The notes below the pieces were generated by a model that worked only from the letters and a program-made list of their open reading frames with translations, was not told the DNA's origin and searched no databases. From Saccopteryx bilineata (Eukaryota; Chordata; Mammalia; Chiroptera; Emballonuridae): DNA of 64,000 nt. Position numbers and translations under genes: made by a program. The DNA lies in NCBI RefSeq assembly GCF_036850765.1, contig NC_089494.1, positions 59,351,809-59,415,808 on the forward strand, in the 5' to 3' direction. Shown one piece after another: positions 1 through 10,262 of the stretch. Positions within the stretch are counted from its first letter, which is position 1. Each line of letters starts with the position of its first letter.

Positions 1-854
1 CAAATCTCAGTTTCTGTCTTATTAAAATGTCTGACCTACTTAAGGGGCTGTCATGGGGAATTGTATGAGAAATTGCATGGAGAATTGCTTTGTAAACTGT
101 AGAGTGTTATATGAACCTCTGGAGTTGTTGTATTATGATGTCACTGTCTCTGTGTTCCATTCCTTTCTGCCACTAAAACCACAGGAATGTTAGTCCCCTG
201 TAAATTCTATGACTTGAATGGAATTGGGTGGTGGCAGATGGTGTGGAACAGGATGAGGGGTGGTGGTGGTGGTGGTGGCTGTGGTTACACACAAACAAAA
301 AACTAGAATCCTAGACTCCTGAAACTGGATAAGACTACAGAGGTCATCTATTTAAATATCTAACCATGGAGAAAACAAGCATAGGTCCCAGAGCCCTAGG
401 GAAGAGAAAACTAGGCTTCCCATTAGCGCCTAACTTGGGTATCAGAAGTGCATGTATTTCAAGTTTATAGTTGAGGGAATGAAAACTAAAAAACTTGCAG
501 ATGAATAGTAGGACAAAAGAGCCTTGAAAGAATTGGAATAGTTTTGGTTTCTAGTAAATAAACAGAAAACAATTATTGCAAGGAGAGGTAAAAAAAAATG
601 AATTTCTGATTTTTAAAAGACTGTCTGATGATGTTTTATTATTTAAGAATAACATAGAATTAGGGTTTTTATGGAAGTGATGCAAATAAAAAGTTGTGGA
701 TGGACTAGATAGCTGAATTTTACTGATTTTTTTTTACTGATAATTTTATTCAGTCATTTTATTGACTTTCACTAAATTTTACTGATTCATTTATTAGTTA
801 TATTAGTTGGTTAAATCATTAAATTGCTATTTCCATAAATCTAGTATATAACTG
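1..854. other. Single-copy intergenic DNA, no gene seen
   Basis: AT-rich sequence without a convincing ORF, RNA gene or recognisable repeat. A short TGG trinucleotide tract lies at about 255-281. The T-rich stretch at 720-850 could be decayed retroelement sequence, but I cannot assign it. Confidence 0.5.
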
Positions 855-857
855 ATG

Positions 858-2795
858 ACTGGATAAACCAAATGTGGTATATCCATACAGTGAAATTTTT
901 TTTTTATCCATAAAAAAGAATGAAATCAATGGACCAGAATAGAGAGTCCAGAAATAAACCCATGCCTATATGGTCAATTAATATTTGGCAAAGGAGGCAA
1001 GAAAATGGCTATGGGGTAAAGACAACCTATTCAATAACTGGTGTTGGGAAAGTTGGATAGATACACTCCCGCTCCCCCCGCCAAAAAAAAAGAAAGAAAG
1101 AAAGAAAAAAAACTAGATCACCTTCGCACACATATACAAGAATAAACTCAAACTGGATTAAAGACTTAAATGTAAGGCTCAAAATCATAAAGCTCCTAGA
1201 AGAAAACAGGCAGTAAAATCTTGGACATTTCTCTTAGGAATATTTTTTTATGATATATCTACTTAAGCAAGAAAAAATAAACAAATAGGATTACATGAAA
1301 CTAATAAGCTTTTGCACAGCAAAGGAAACAATTAACAAAATGAAAAGGCAACTCACTGAATGGAAGAACATATTTGCCAATGATAGATCTGATAAGGTTA
1401 ATATTCCAACATTTACACAAAACTCATACAACTCAACACCAAAACAACAAACAATCCAATTAAAAAATGAACAAAGGTCTGACAGGTGGTGGTGCAGTGG
1501 ACAGAACATCGATCTGGGATGCTGAGGTCCCAGGTTTGAAACCCCAAGGTCACCAGCTTGAGCGCAGGCTCATCTGGCTTGAGCATGAGTCACCAGCTTG
1601 AGTGTGGGATCACTGACATGACCCCATGGGCACTGTTTTGAGTCCAAAGGTCAATGACTTGAGCTCAAAGGTCACTGGCTTGAAGCCCAAGGTCACTGGC
1701 TTGCACAAGGGGTCACTGGCTTGGCTGGAGCCCCCCTGGTCAAGGCACATATAAGAAGCAATCAATGAACAACTAAAATGTTGCAACTATGAGTTGATGA
1801 TGTTTCTCATCTCTCTCTCTTCCTCTCTCTTTTGCTCTCACTAAAAAAAAAAATGAGCAAAGAACCTTAATAAACACTTCTTCAAAGAGAACATACAGAT
1901 GAACAATAGACATATGAAAGGATGCTTAATGTCACTAGTCATCAGAGAAATGCAAATTAAAACCACAATGAGATATCACCTTTCACCTGTCAAAAAGGCT
2001 ATCATCAATAAAACAACAAGTGTTGGTGAGAATGTAGTGAAAAGGGAACCCTCATGCACTGTTGGTGGGAATGCAGATTGGTGTAGTCCTTATGGAAAAC
2101 AATATGGAGGTTCCTCAAAAAATTAAAAATGGAACTGCCTTATGATCCAGTGATTTCATTTCTGGGTATATATCTGAAGAATCCCAAACACTAATTCAAA
2201 AATAATACATGCACTCCTATGTTCATTGCAACATTTACAATAGCCAAGCTATGGAAGCAACCCAGGTGCACATCAGCAGACAATTGGATAAAAAAGTGGT
2301 GTTACATATATACAACCAAGTATTACTTGGCCATAAAAAAGAGAAAAACCTTACCATTTGTGACAGCATGGATGATCTGGGTATTATACTAAGTGAAATA
2401 AGTCAGACTATTTCCCTTATATGTGGAATCTAAAGAACAACAGAAAGAAACAAAAACAGAAACAGACTCATATATACAGAGAAGAGACTGATGGTTGTCA
2501 GAAGGGAGCGGGATTGAGGGACTGGGTGAAGAGATTAAGAAGTATAAATTGGTTATTACAAAATAGTCATGAGGATGTCAAGTACAGCATAAGAAATATA
2601 GTCAATAATATTGTAATAACTATGTATGCTCCCAGTTGGTTACTGGCAATATCAGGGGAACACTTTCTAATCTAAAGTATATGATTGTCTTTAAAAAACA
2701 TATACAAGTATATGGTAACCACTATGCTGTATACCTGACACACACAAAAAATAATATTAAATGTAAACTGTAATTGAAAAAAATTAAAAACAAAT
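858..2795 (+). repeat. Old L1 3' fragments, plus strand
   Basis: The conceptual translation at 1295-1400 reads like the C-terminal third of L1 ORF2 (KLISFCTAKETINK, then QLTEWKNIFAND). At 1899-2000 it continues with [19 protein letters not shown], the segment before the ORF2 cysteine motif. The frame is broken many times. The first about 70 bases (858-925) match a more 3' part of ORF2 than the sequence that follows, so at least two L1 pieces are joined here. The tail around 2760-2800 is A-rich. A SINE at 1477-1851 interrupts the copy and is therefore younger. Confidence 0.8.
1477..1851 (+). mobile_element. tRNA-derived SINE with internal about 21-bp repeats
   Basis: The head (GACAGGTGGTGGTGCAGTGG, then GGTTTGAAACCCC) resembles the A and B boxes of a tRNA-derived pol III promoter. 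The body is a run of degenerate about 21-bp units of the form 'ggtcactggcttgagcccaa'. The end is CT-rich followed by poly(A). An imperfect direct repeat, AATGAACAAAG at 1466-1476 and AATGAGCAAAG at 1852-1862, marks the target duplication inside the older L1. Related copies lie at 21.5, 30.0, 49.0 and 58.7 kb on the other strand. Confidence 0.85.
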
Positions 2796-2812
2796 TAAAA
2801 AATGTAAAGGTG

Positions 2813-2965
2813 GCTCTAGCCAGATAACTTGGTTGGTTAGAGGATTGTCCTGTCCTGAAGTACAGACATTGCCAGTTCAATCCCTGAACAGGGCACATAT
2901 AGGAATAGATCAATATTCCTGTCTCTCTTTCTCTAAAATCAATCAATAAAATAAAAAAATTAATA
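2813..2965 (+). mobile_element. VES-like tRNA-derived SINE
   Basis: The head TTGGTTGGTTAGAGGATTGTCC, the B-box-like GTTCAATCCCTG, the phrase CAGGGCACATATAGGAATAG and the tail CTCTAAAATCAATCAATAAA fit the bat VES SINE pattern as I recall it. The 8-bp repeat TAAAGGTG flanks it at 2805-2812 and 2966-2973. Confidence 0.75.
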
Positions 2966-2974
2966 TAAAGGTGA

Positions 2975-3790
2975 AGGGAATAAGCAATAAGAAAAAGCAA
3001 AAGAAAATAAACAACCCCTCAAAACCCCCAAACAATAAAACCTCCTAGACCAGGGGTCCCCAAACTTTTTACACAGGGGGCCAGTTCACTGTCCCTCAGA
3101 CCATTGGAGGGCTGGACTATTAAAAAAAACTATGAACAAATCCCTATGCACACTGCACATATCTCATTTTAAAGTAAAAAAACAAAACGGGAACAAATAC
3201 AATATTTAAAATAAAGAATAAATTAATTTAAATCAACAAACTTACCAGTATTTCAATGGGAACTATAGGCCTGCCTTTGGCTAATGAGATGGTCAATGTC
3301 CGGTTCCATATTTGTCACTGCTAGCCGTAACAAATGTATGACGCACTTCCGAAGCTCTGATGCATGCATCCTGCGACACTGGAAGTAGTACTGTACGTGA
3401 GCTACGCCGCGCTTTGCGGCACCGCCACATACAGTACTCCAGAAGCACAGGATACATATGCATACGCATCCTGTGCTCCTCTCACTGACCACCAATGAAA
3501 GAGGTGCCCCCCCCGGAAGGGTGGGGGCCGGATAAATGACCTCAGGGGGCCGTAGTTTGGGGACCCTGTTCTAGACACAGACAATAGCATGGTGAGTATC
3601 AGAGGGGAAGTGGTGTGGGAAGAGATAGAAGAGAGGAAAGGGGGAATAAAAGGTTATGGAAGGAGATTTGACTTGGGGTGATAAACACACAATACAATAT
3701 GCAGATGATAAATTATAGAATTGGACATCTGAAACCTGTATAATTTTATTAACCAATGTTATTCCAATAAATTCAATTTATTTTATTTTA
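2975..3790 (+). repeat. L1 3'-end fragment, split by a hAT MITE
   Basis: The segment 3660-3780 (TATAATTTTATTAACCAATG and an AATAAATTCAATTT end) resembles the 3' terminus of a bat L1 as I remember it. The A/C-rich sequence at 2975-3050 would be the upstream part of the same copy. The hAT element at 3051-3568 interrupts it. The exact subfamily and start are not resolvable by eye. Confidence 0.5.
3051..3568. mobile_element. Non-autonomous hAT MITE, 518 bp
   Basis: The left end is CAGGGGTCCCCAAACTTTTT. The right end, read on the minus strand, begins CAGGGTCCCCAAACTACGGC, so the termini are imperfect inverted repeats of about 15 bases. The flanking octamers TCCTAGAC (3043-3050) and TTCTAGAC (3569-3576) differ at one position, and the right one fits the hAT target pattern nTnnnnAn. 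There is no transposase ORF. The interior is CpG-rich (3300-3480), in contrast to the AT-rich surroundings. The end sequence resembles what I recall of the OposCharlie1 (OC1) hAT group, but a library search would be needed to confirm that. Confidence 0.9.
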
Positions 3791-4070
3791 TTTTTTATAA
3801 ATTTTATTTGGAAAATTAAATTTAATGGGGTAATATTGATCAGTAAGAATAAATAGGTTCCAGGTAAACATCTTTATAGTTTGAACTGTTGACTTCATTG
3901 TGTGCCCATTATCCAAAGTCAAATCATTTTCTCACTGTATATTTGTCCCTTTTTATTCCCCCTCCCCCCACTTCCCTCCCTCTGGTAACCACTTCGCTTT
4001 TATCTATATCCATGAATCTCAGTTTTATATCCTACCTATATGTGAAATCATATAGTTTTTAGCTTGCTGG
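3790..4070 (-). repeat. L1 3'-UTR fragment, minus strand
   Basis: The segment has a T-rich start (the complement of a poly(A) tail), then a phrase shared with fragments at 26.1 and 51.1 kb (TTGATCAGTAAGAATAAATA, CAGGTAAACATC, TTTGAACTGTTGA). A C-rich CCCCCTCCCCCCACTTCCC stretch and GGTAACCAC follow, as in the 3' UTR of the large L1 at 32.3 kb. It is an older, 5'-truncated copy. Confidence 0.75.
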
Positions 4071-4074
4071 GATG

Positions 4075-4330
4075 TTTAATTTGGGCTCAGTTGGCAGGGG
4101 CTGGAAGATGAGCACTAGAATTGTTAGTGGTGAAATGGCACCAAATGCTGGACCTTGGTTCAGCAACCTTGGTTCTTGAGTTTGGCAAGGAAAAGAATTC
4201 AGAGCCAAGAACTCAAATGCAAGCAAAGGTTTATTTAGAGTGTCACAGAGGTTGAAAAAGTGAGCCACCTGGGCTGTGTGGTCTCAGGAAGCAAGTTACA
4301 GAGGCAAAAGAAGGGCTCTTGGAATTTAGG
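4075..4330 (-). repeat. Possible LTR fragment
   Basis: A region of mixed composition containing GGTTTATTTAGA, whose complement carries a TAAATAAA polyadenylation-like signal. It is bounded by an L1 fragment on the left and by GA-rich simple sequence on the right. The look is that of a retroviral solo LTR on the minus strand. No TG...CA ends or target duplication were identified. Confidence 0.3.
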
Positions 4331-4425
4331 AGAGAGAGAGAGAGAGAGCGCGCAAAGGTAATGTGCCTTGGGGTGGGGTGCTCCGGAGAGGGAGAGAGAG
4401 AGAGAAAGAGAGAGAGCCCACTTTC
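4331..4425 (+). repeat. GA-rich simple repeat
   Basis: Runs of GAGAGA at 4331-4348 and 4388-4418, separated by a short unique segment. Confidence 0.8.
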
Positions 4426-4439
4426 TTATTTTTATATTT

Positions 4440-6960
4440 TTTGTTCTTTTTAAAAATTTATGTTTTCTATATTAGGTTTTCCAGATCTTTGTCTAGTTTT
4501 TCTAGAGTCTTATTATTTCTTAGTTATGTTTTTAAAAACTTAGTCTATAATTAAAGATTTGTGTTCTTTTGTAACTTAGTTTAGGAGAATGTTTTTTAAA
4601 AGTTCAAAGTTATTAGTTTTGCTTATTTATTAGTTTGTTTAAATATGTGATATTAGTTTTTGGCTTGAACGTATTATGGTTGGCAATATATAGCCGTTAG
4701 AATTTATGATTTAGAGAATTATTGTTTTTATGGTTTTTTATATGGGTATTACTTATAAAATCTTGCTATGTTATTTGTTGTACAAAAAATGTGTATGACT
4801 ACTTCCCCTTAGTTTTGGGTTATACCTTTTGTTAATATAAAATTACATCTTTGTCCTGTTTATTGGTTTTTTTATTTTTGGCCTGATGGCTTATTTGTAA
4901 GATTTGTGTTTATCAGATGCATATTTACCAATTCTTGTACTTCTTATCTATCTGGATCACTTAGTTTTTGGAGGATTTCTTGTAAGCAGCACAGAGTTGA
5001 ATTTTATTTCTGAAACCAATTTGAAATTATTGGTCCTTAAATGGGCTGGTTTAACCCATTTACAATTTTTATTATAATTGATGTGTTCTATCCTCTTTCT
5101 GACAGTTTGATATTTTCTTATCATTCATTTGCTCTATGCAGTATGTTTTATTTACTTTTAAAATTCACTTCTGATACTTTATTAAGGTTATCTTGAAAGA
5201 AAATTTAATTATTTTAAAATTTACTACTTGCTTTTAAATTGCTTTAAAAACATTATGTTTCTGAAATTTTCAAAATCAAGTAATAAACCACACATCTCAA
5301 TTTCCTTATAAATGAGAAAGTTAGCATAGTTTTATACTTTCCCTTATTATTTCCCCATTTTTGATAATATTTAAGCCTCATATTATTGCTATTTTTCATG
5401 TAACTTTTTTTTTTAAGTGAGAGGTGGGTAGGCAGAGAGACAGACCCTTGCATGCACCCTGACTGGGATTCACTTGGCAAGCCCCTTACCTGGTGATGCT
5501 CTGCCCATCTGGGGCTGCTGCTCTGTTGCTCAGCAATCAAGCTATTTTTAGCACTTGAGTCAAGGCCATAGAGCCATCCTCAGCATCAGGGGCCAACTTG
5601 CTCAAACCAATTGAGTCATGGCTGCTGGAGGAGGAGTGAGAGAGAGAGAGAATGGGGAGAAGCAGGTGGTCACTTCTCTTGTGTGCCCTGACTGGGAATT
5701 GAACTTGGGACTTCTACTCCCGAGCTTACGCTCTATACCACTGAGCCAAACCACCAAGGCCTCGTGTAACCTTTTTAATTTATAGATACATTTTGTCATT
5801 TGCTTTCTGTTATTAACAAATTTTCAACAGTTATTTAATATAATTAAAATGTGTAACTTATTTCACTGCTCATTGCTAATCCTTCAAAAGCACAAGAAAG
5901 TAGTTCCATGCTTATATTCTTTATTTCAAATAATTTCTCATTTGTAATGAGTGTGTCTTTAAGCAATTTTTAAAAGGTGTGTTCTGGGGAAATATATTTT
6001 CTAAGGACTTTCATATCTGAAATTAGCTTTGTGTTATTTTTGCACAGGAAAGACAACTTATCTGGGCATTACATTCTGGATAGAAATAATGTCTTTAAAA
6101 ATTCTGCAGATGTCTTTTTTGCCTTAATGGAATTTACTATGGCAAAGGAGAAACCTGAGTTTGACTATTTTGAGAGTAAACTCTGCTCACCCTCACATTG
6201 TTCACATGCTTATAGGCTAGTCTTATTTATCTTTGACCTTCAAAAATTCTCATAGGTGCTTCTAGATATGTCCTAATGTATTTATTTGCCTGGAATGTAG
6301 CGGATTCTTGATCTGGGTACTTTAACTTTTTAAAATAAAAAAATAATCATCATCATTACATTGTTTTTACTTTGACTATGTCTTCTGTGCCATCTCTTCT
6401 GTTTTGTTTTTTTTCCTGTAAAACATATCATTATTAGGGTTTCTATAGCTAGAGTTTTCCTCTGGCATCATTTTCATCTGGGTTCTTCTGTTTTTTCAGG
6501 TTGGTCTCCTACTTTACTGACTTGATCATCTGCAATGTTGAGTCTGCTTCTCATGGCTTCAGATACAGATTTAAAGCCTGTCATTGCATTTCAGTTTTAC
6601 TTCAGTCCTATTGATCTCACACATTGTCCTTTTAAGCTCACCTTGCTGTCGTTTCCACCTGTTCTCTTGTTAGGGATATCTGCTCCTGTTCCAGAGAGGA
6701 TGTTACTTCTTGAATTCTATTGAGGACTAAAAAAATTTTCTCTGAGAATTTTCAACTCTTGTGATCAATTATTTTCAGAGGTTTGTGCTCCCACTGCCCT
6801 TTGGATGATATATTCTCTATCTCTATCTGAGCTCTGAGGTTGATTTCTGGTGTTTGACTTTCTTTCATTTCCTACCTGTCAACCCCACATTAGCTCTTGT
6901 CCTGTCTTCATTGCCTTTCTTTTTAACACAAAATATGTAATATTCAATGTATATGGTAGT
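4440..6960 (-). repeat. Ancient L1 or HAL1 remnant, minus strand
   Basis: The plus strand is T-rich. The stretch at 4970-5070 (GAGGATTTCTTGTAAGCAGC, then GGTTTAACCCATTTACAATTT) matches the complement of the L1 endonuclease region, as seen at 36.1-36.2 kb in the full-length copy. The part after 5800 looks like decayed ORF1 or 5' sequence. All frames are broken. A SINE interrupts it at 5405-5762. Ends are approximate and the right half is less certain. Confidence 0.55.
5405..5762 (-). mobile_element. Long tRNA-derived SINE (Rhin-1-like), old copy
   Basis: Read on the minus strand, it starts with a diverged 'GGCCTTGGTGGTTTGGCTCAGTGGTATAG' type head, has the 'GTGACCACCTGCTTCTCCCC' body, and ends in poly(A) (poly-T at 5405-5414). 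The flanking octamers CATGTAAC (5397-5404) and CGTGTAAC (5763-5770) are the likely target duplication. It is more diverged than the copies at 9.3, 30.5 and 53.6 kb. Confidence 0.8.
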
Positions 6961-7998
6961 TAGAGATTTTTTTTTTTGCTGCTGTTATTTTTTTTTTTAT
7001 CATATCACCTTCCTAGTTGGAATGAGGAATCCCCAAAGCTTGCTTCACCATTTCCTCATGCTGATCAATTCTTTTCTGGGTAGCTGCCATGTTTTTATGA
7101 AAAAAAGCTGCTGCTGAAGGGTTAGATGTAGAAGGAAACTAACATTCCAGCTTAAAACAGAGCACTCATATAGTAGAATAGCTGTCTGATTTTAATGAGC
7201 CAGGTGGAAGACAGTGGGGAAGGTATAATGGGCCTTTCTAACTTCAGACAGTGGGGCTTCCTCTAGGTCTGGTGGCAAGCACAGGTGGGCTACTAATTGC
7301 CTTAAAAATCCAGGTTCATTGTTCTTATAGTTAGTGGTAGGGAAATGACTGTCAATCTTAATATCTGGTGGCAGTGTAAATGTTTGCCTCTCACTTACTC
7401 TCTGTATATGTGTGTGTGTGTGTTTTAGTGGAAGAGGGTATGTCAGGGCTATTACCCAGATGCCATTTTAAACTGGAACGCCTTGGGACACTTTTCTTTT
7501 AAAAATGAATAACCAGGTTACTTTTATCTACCAACTCATGTGGCATATATGAGACATAGTAAGGGGAAGAGCTAGGAGATGCCCAGAGGAATGAAGAGAT
7601 AAGACAGATTTGGGGTTGTGTTTTGTCTCTTAGCTTTCCACCTCTGCTCTCCCACAGTGCCCTGCTGCCCCATGGGATTTCTCTTTGCGCTCACTCCTTG
7701 CTTCCTCCTTCTCCCAAGCCTGGATTTAAACCTTTAGCATTCTCTCATGTCTCCTTATTGCAGGCATCATGTTCATTTCTTCGCTGTCTCCCTGACAACT
7801 CAGGTTTTTCTCATCAAGATCTCAGTAGGCCATGATTATCAGGTACTCAATCCTGGCAGAAATGATATAGGCTGGGGCAGACTTACCTTTTCCTTTCAAC
7901 CTGTATGGAGGCCCAGTTTGTCAGCTCGTACCTCAGTCAGGAGGTGGTTACAGGTAACAGGAATGGCTGTGCTGCTTCCCGACAGCTTGCAGATTCAA
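6961..7998. other. Intergenic DNA, no assignable feature
   Basis: Mixed-composition sequence with a short TG repeat at about 7406-7422. Plus-strand frames of 70 and 85 codons overlap at 7623-8004 but have no recognisable motif, and I do not call them genes. Confidence 0.5.
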
Positions 7999-8063
7999 GA
8001 CTGACCCAGACAACTAATGCAAAAAAAAAAAAAAAAAAAAAAAAAGAAGAAGAGGACTGACCC
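7999..8063 (+). repeat. Orphan poly(A) insertion with 9-bp duplication
   Basis: GACTGACCC occurs at 7999-8007 and again at 8055-8063. Between the copies are a short AGACAACTAATGC, 25 consecutive A residues (8021-8045) and GAAGAAGAG. This is the structure expected of an extremely 5'-truncated retroposed transcript, little more than its tail. The source RNA cannot be told. Confidence 0.55.
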
Positions 8064-9162
8064 CACTTGCTGCGCAGGCACAGCATGTTTTATGGGCAGA
8101 GGATGTGGACATGGGCGTCCTGCCTACAGCACAGGTGTGCTTGCTGTCGCCGCTGTGGTTTCCAGCCTGGCCGTCTGGCTGAAGGCCCCACTTGTGGGAA
8201 GCTGAACGAGGAGACCAAGGACTGGTTTCCACTTGTTGTATGCCTGGTCCAGATAGGTAACCTAGCAACACAAAGATCACATATTTGGTCTTATTGGTTA
8301 AACTGAAAAATTGATGTAACTATGCAAGTTGAACAGATATGTTAAATGACCAATAAAACAACAAAAATTCAAATCTTGGAAGTAAAGTCACCAGTTACCA
8401 TTAAAATTCACTTCATATTGAATTATAATAAACTTATTACATAAAAAAAATTCACTTCATATCGTATTGTTGAGGATCTAGGGTATTATCATATTTCAAA
8501 TATATTAAGGGTTGAATGTACAGGGGCCCAGAGATAAATCCCATATTTAATCTCCCTTCTGTTATACTTCCATACTTTTTATTGCTGTTGCTAGGATAAA
8601 TACCATCCTCTATAAAAGTAGAGTAGCTTCAAGAACTATCATAAAGGCTGTATACTTAACTGTACTTTACTTTTTTATTGGATTGTTTTTTATACCAGGT
8701 AAAAATGCATTTGTATATTTGCTGGTATCACTGTAGTAACAAATGTGAGCATGTCAGAATATTAATAATTAAAAAAAATTTTTGTCCTTCATTGTCTTTA
8801 AATAAGGAATAAAAACACTAAATTCTAAGTATGTTAAGCATGGATTATTATTTCAATAATATATATTGTTTAAAAAGTACCATTAATGAAAACTATGCCA
8901 ACACAGCAGCAAATACATTAATCTTCACAGATACTAAGATATTTTGTCTAAATAATACTAAACAGATTGTATCATTCATTTTTATATGCCCCAGTGCCTT
9001 GAATATAGCCATCTTAAATAATTATTTGGGGAATGAATGAATATTTGATATGTTTCTGTTATAACTTAGATGGCCACTGGCGCCTAGGACATGAGATTGA
9101 AAAAGTGAGAATGATCATATTTATGGTTTGCAGATAGAGGAGTAAGATTAGACTGGGAGGAG
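8064..9162. other. Intergenic DNA, no gene seen
   Basis: 8064-8280 is GC-richer, and a 79-codon frame (8067-8306) runs through it, but I recognise no protein in it. 8300-9120 is AT-rich single-copy sequence. Confidence 0.5.
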
Positions 9163-9169
9163 TTAGGTC

Positions 9170-10255
9170 CAGATGCTGACTGGGTGGAGCCAGAGGAGCC
9201 GGATGGCTCTGCTGGAGAATGAGCAGTCCCTGACGGAGCTGACCAGGCTCTCCCAGAAGTGCCGGTTGTCAGGCAGTGTGTTCATCACCCTGAAGAAGTC
9301 TGATGGTCGAACTAAGCCCATTCCAAGGAAAGGTGTTTTTTTGTTTGTTTGTTTGTTTTGTATTTTTCTGAAGCTAGAAACGGGGAGAGACAGTCAGACA
9401 GACTCCCGCATACGCCCGACCGGGATCCACCCGGCACGCCCACCAGGGGGCGATGCTCTGCCCCTCCGGGGCGTCGCTCTGCCGCAACCAGAGCCACTCT
9501 AGCGCCTGGGGCAGAGGCCAAGGAGCCATCCCCAGCGCCCGGGCCATCTTTGCTCCAGTGGAGCCTCGGCTGCGGGAGGGGAAAAGAGAGACAGAGAGGA
9601 AGGAGAGGGGGAGTGGTGGAGAAGCAGATGGGCGCTTCTCCTGTGTGCCCTGGCCGGGAATCGAACCCAGGACTTCTGCATGCCAGGCCGACGCTCTACC
9701 ACTGAGCCAACCGGCCAGGGCCCAAGGAAAGGTTTTGTGGAGGGCATTGAGCCCTCAGACAACAAGTGTCTATTAAGAGCTACTGATGGGAAGAAAAAGA
9801 TCAGCACAGTGGTGAGCTCCAAAGAAGTAAGTTCCAGATGGCTTATTCAAAGCTATAGAGAGCTAACATGGATGGGCCGAAGAAAGGGGACAACAAGAGT
9901 AAGAATCGGAAGAGCAAAGCCACACAGCGAAGGGCACCAGATTCCTGGCTTTCACCAGCTAACCACTGATTTGCTATTTTTCCTTTGGTTTTTACTTTTG
10001 GCTACAAAGTTAGGTTTCTTGGTTCCCTTACATTAACTTTTCACATAAGTTTAGGGTCATTTTGGACAGAAGAAGATGTGATGTTTACAGGGTAGTTATA
10101 AGAAGCCAATTTATTTTGGATCGGGTTAATTGGTCTGTGTTGCATAGTTGTACATTCCTGGAATATTAAGTCTCTGCAAGCCATCTGTGTGAAGAGCAGT
10201 ATATCATTAAACCTGTCTGTTTATCAGCCAAAAAAGAAGAAAGAAGAAGGAGAAA
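9170..10255 (+). pseudogene. SRP14: Processed SRP14 pseudogene, split by a SINE
   Basis: Translation from the ATG at 9203 gives LTELTRLSQKC, SGSVFITLKK and DGRTKPIPRKG. After the SINE it continues as DNKCLLRATDGKKKISTVVS. This is SRP14, the subunit that with SRP9 binds the Alu domain of signal recognition particle RNA and arrests elongation. The copy is intronless and keeps an SRP14-like 3' UTR. It has an ATTAAA signal at about 10206 and a decayed A/G-rich tail at 10229-10255. TTAGGTC flanks it at 9163-9169 and 10256-10262. It is dead: a SINE interrupts codon about 44, and a 4-base loss after SSKEV (near 9826) shifts the frame and scrambles the basic C-terminus. The functional gene must lie elsewhere. 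Confidence 0.93.
9335..9721 (-). mobile_element. Long tRNA-derived SINE inside the SRP14 pseudogene
   Basis: A near-complete copy. On the minus strand it opens with GGCCCTGGCCGGTTGGCTCA, has a B box in GGGTTCGATTCCCGGCC-like form, a CT-rich middle, and ends with CTTCAGAAAAATACAAAA and an A-rich tail broken by C (complement of the TTTG repeats at 9338-9360). The 12-bp duplication CCAAGGAAAGGT is perfect (9323-9334 and 9722-9733). A CTCF-core-like CCACCAGGGGGCGA lies at 9440-9453. Low divergence suggests a fairly recent insertion. Confidence 0.95.
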
Positions 10256-10262
10256 TTAGGTC

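Noticed and set aside
8067..8306. 79-codon frame with clustered Cys (CACCRRCG)
   Set aside because: The resemblance to a zinc-binding ribosomal protein is only a few residues long. There is no support upstream or downstream.
9690..9721. tRNA-like A and B boxes at SINE heads (also at 19.74, 30.84 and 53.99 kb) as tRNA genes
   Set aside because: They lack a complete cloverleaf and are fused to SINE bodies with target duplications.
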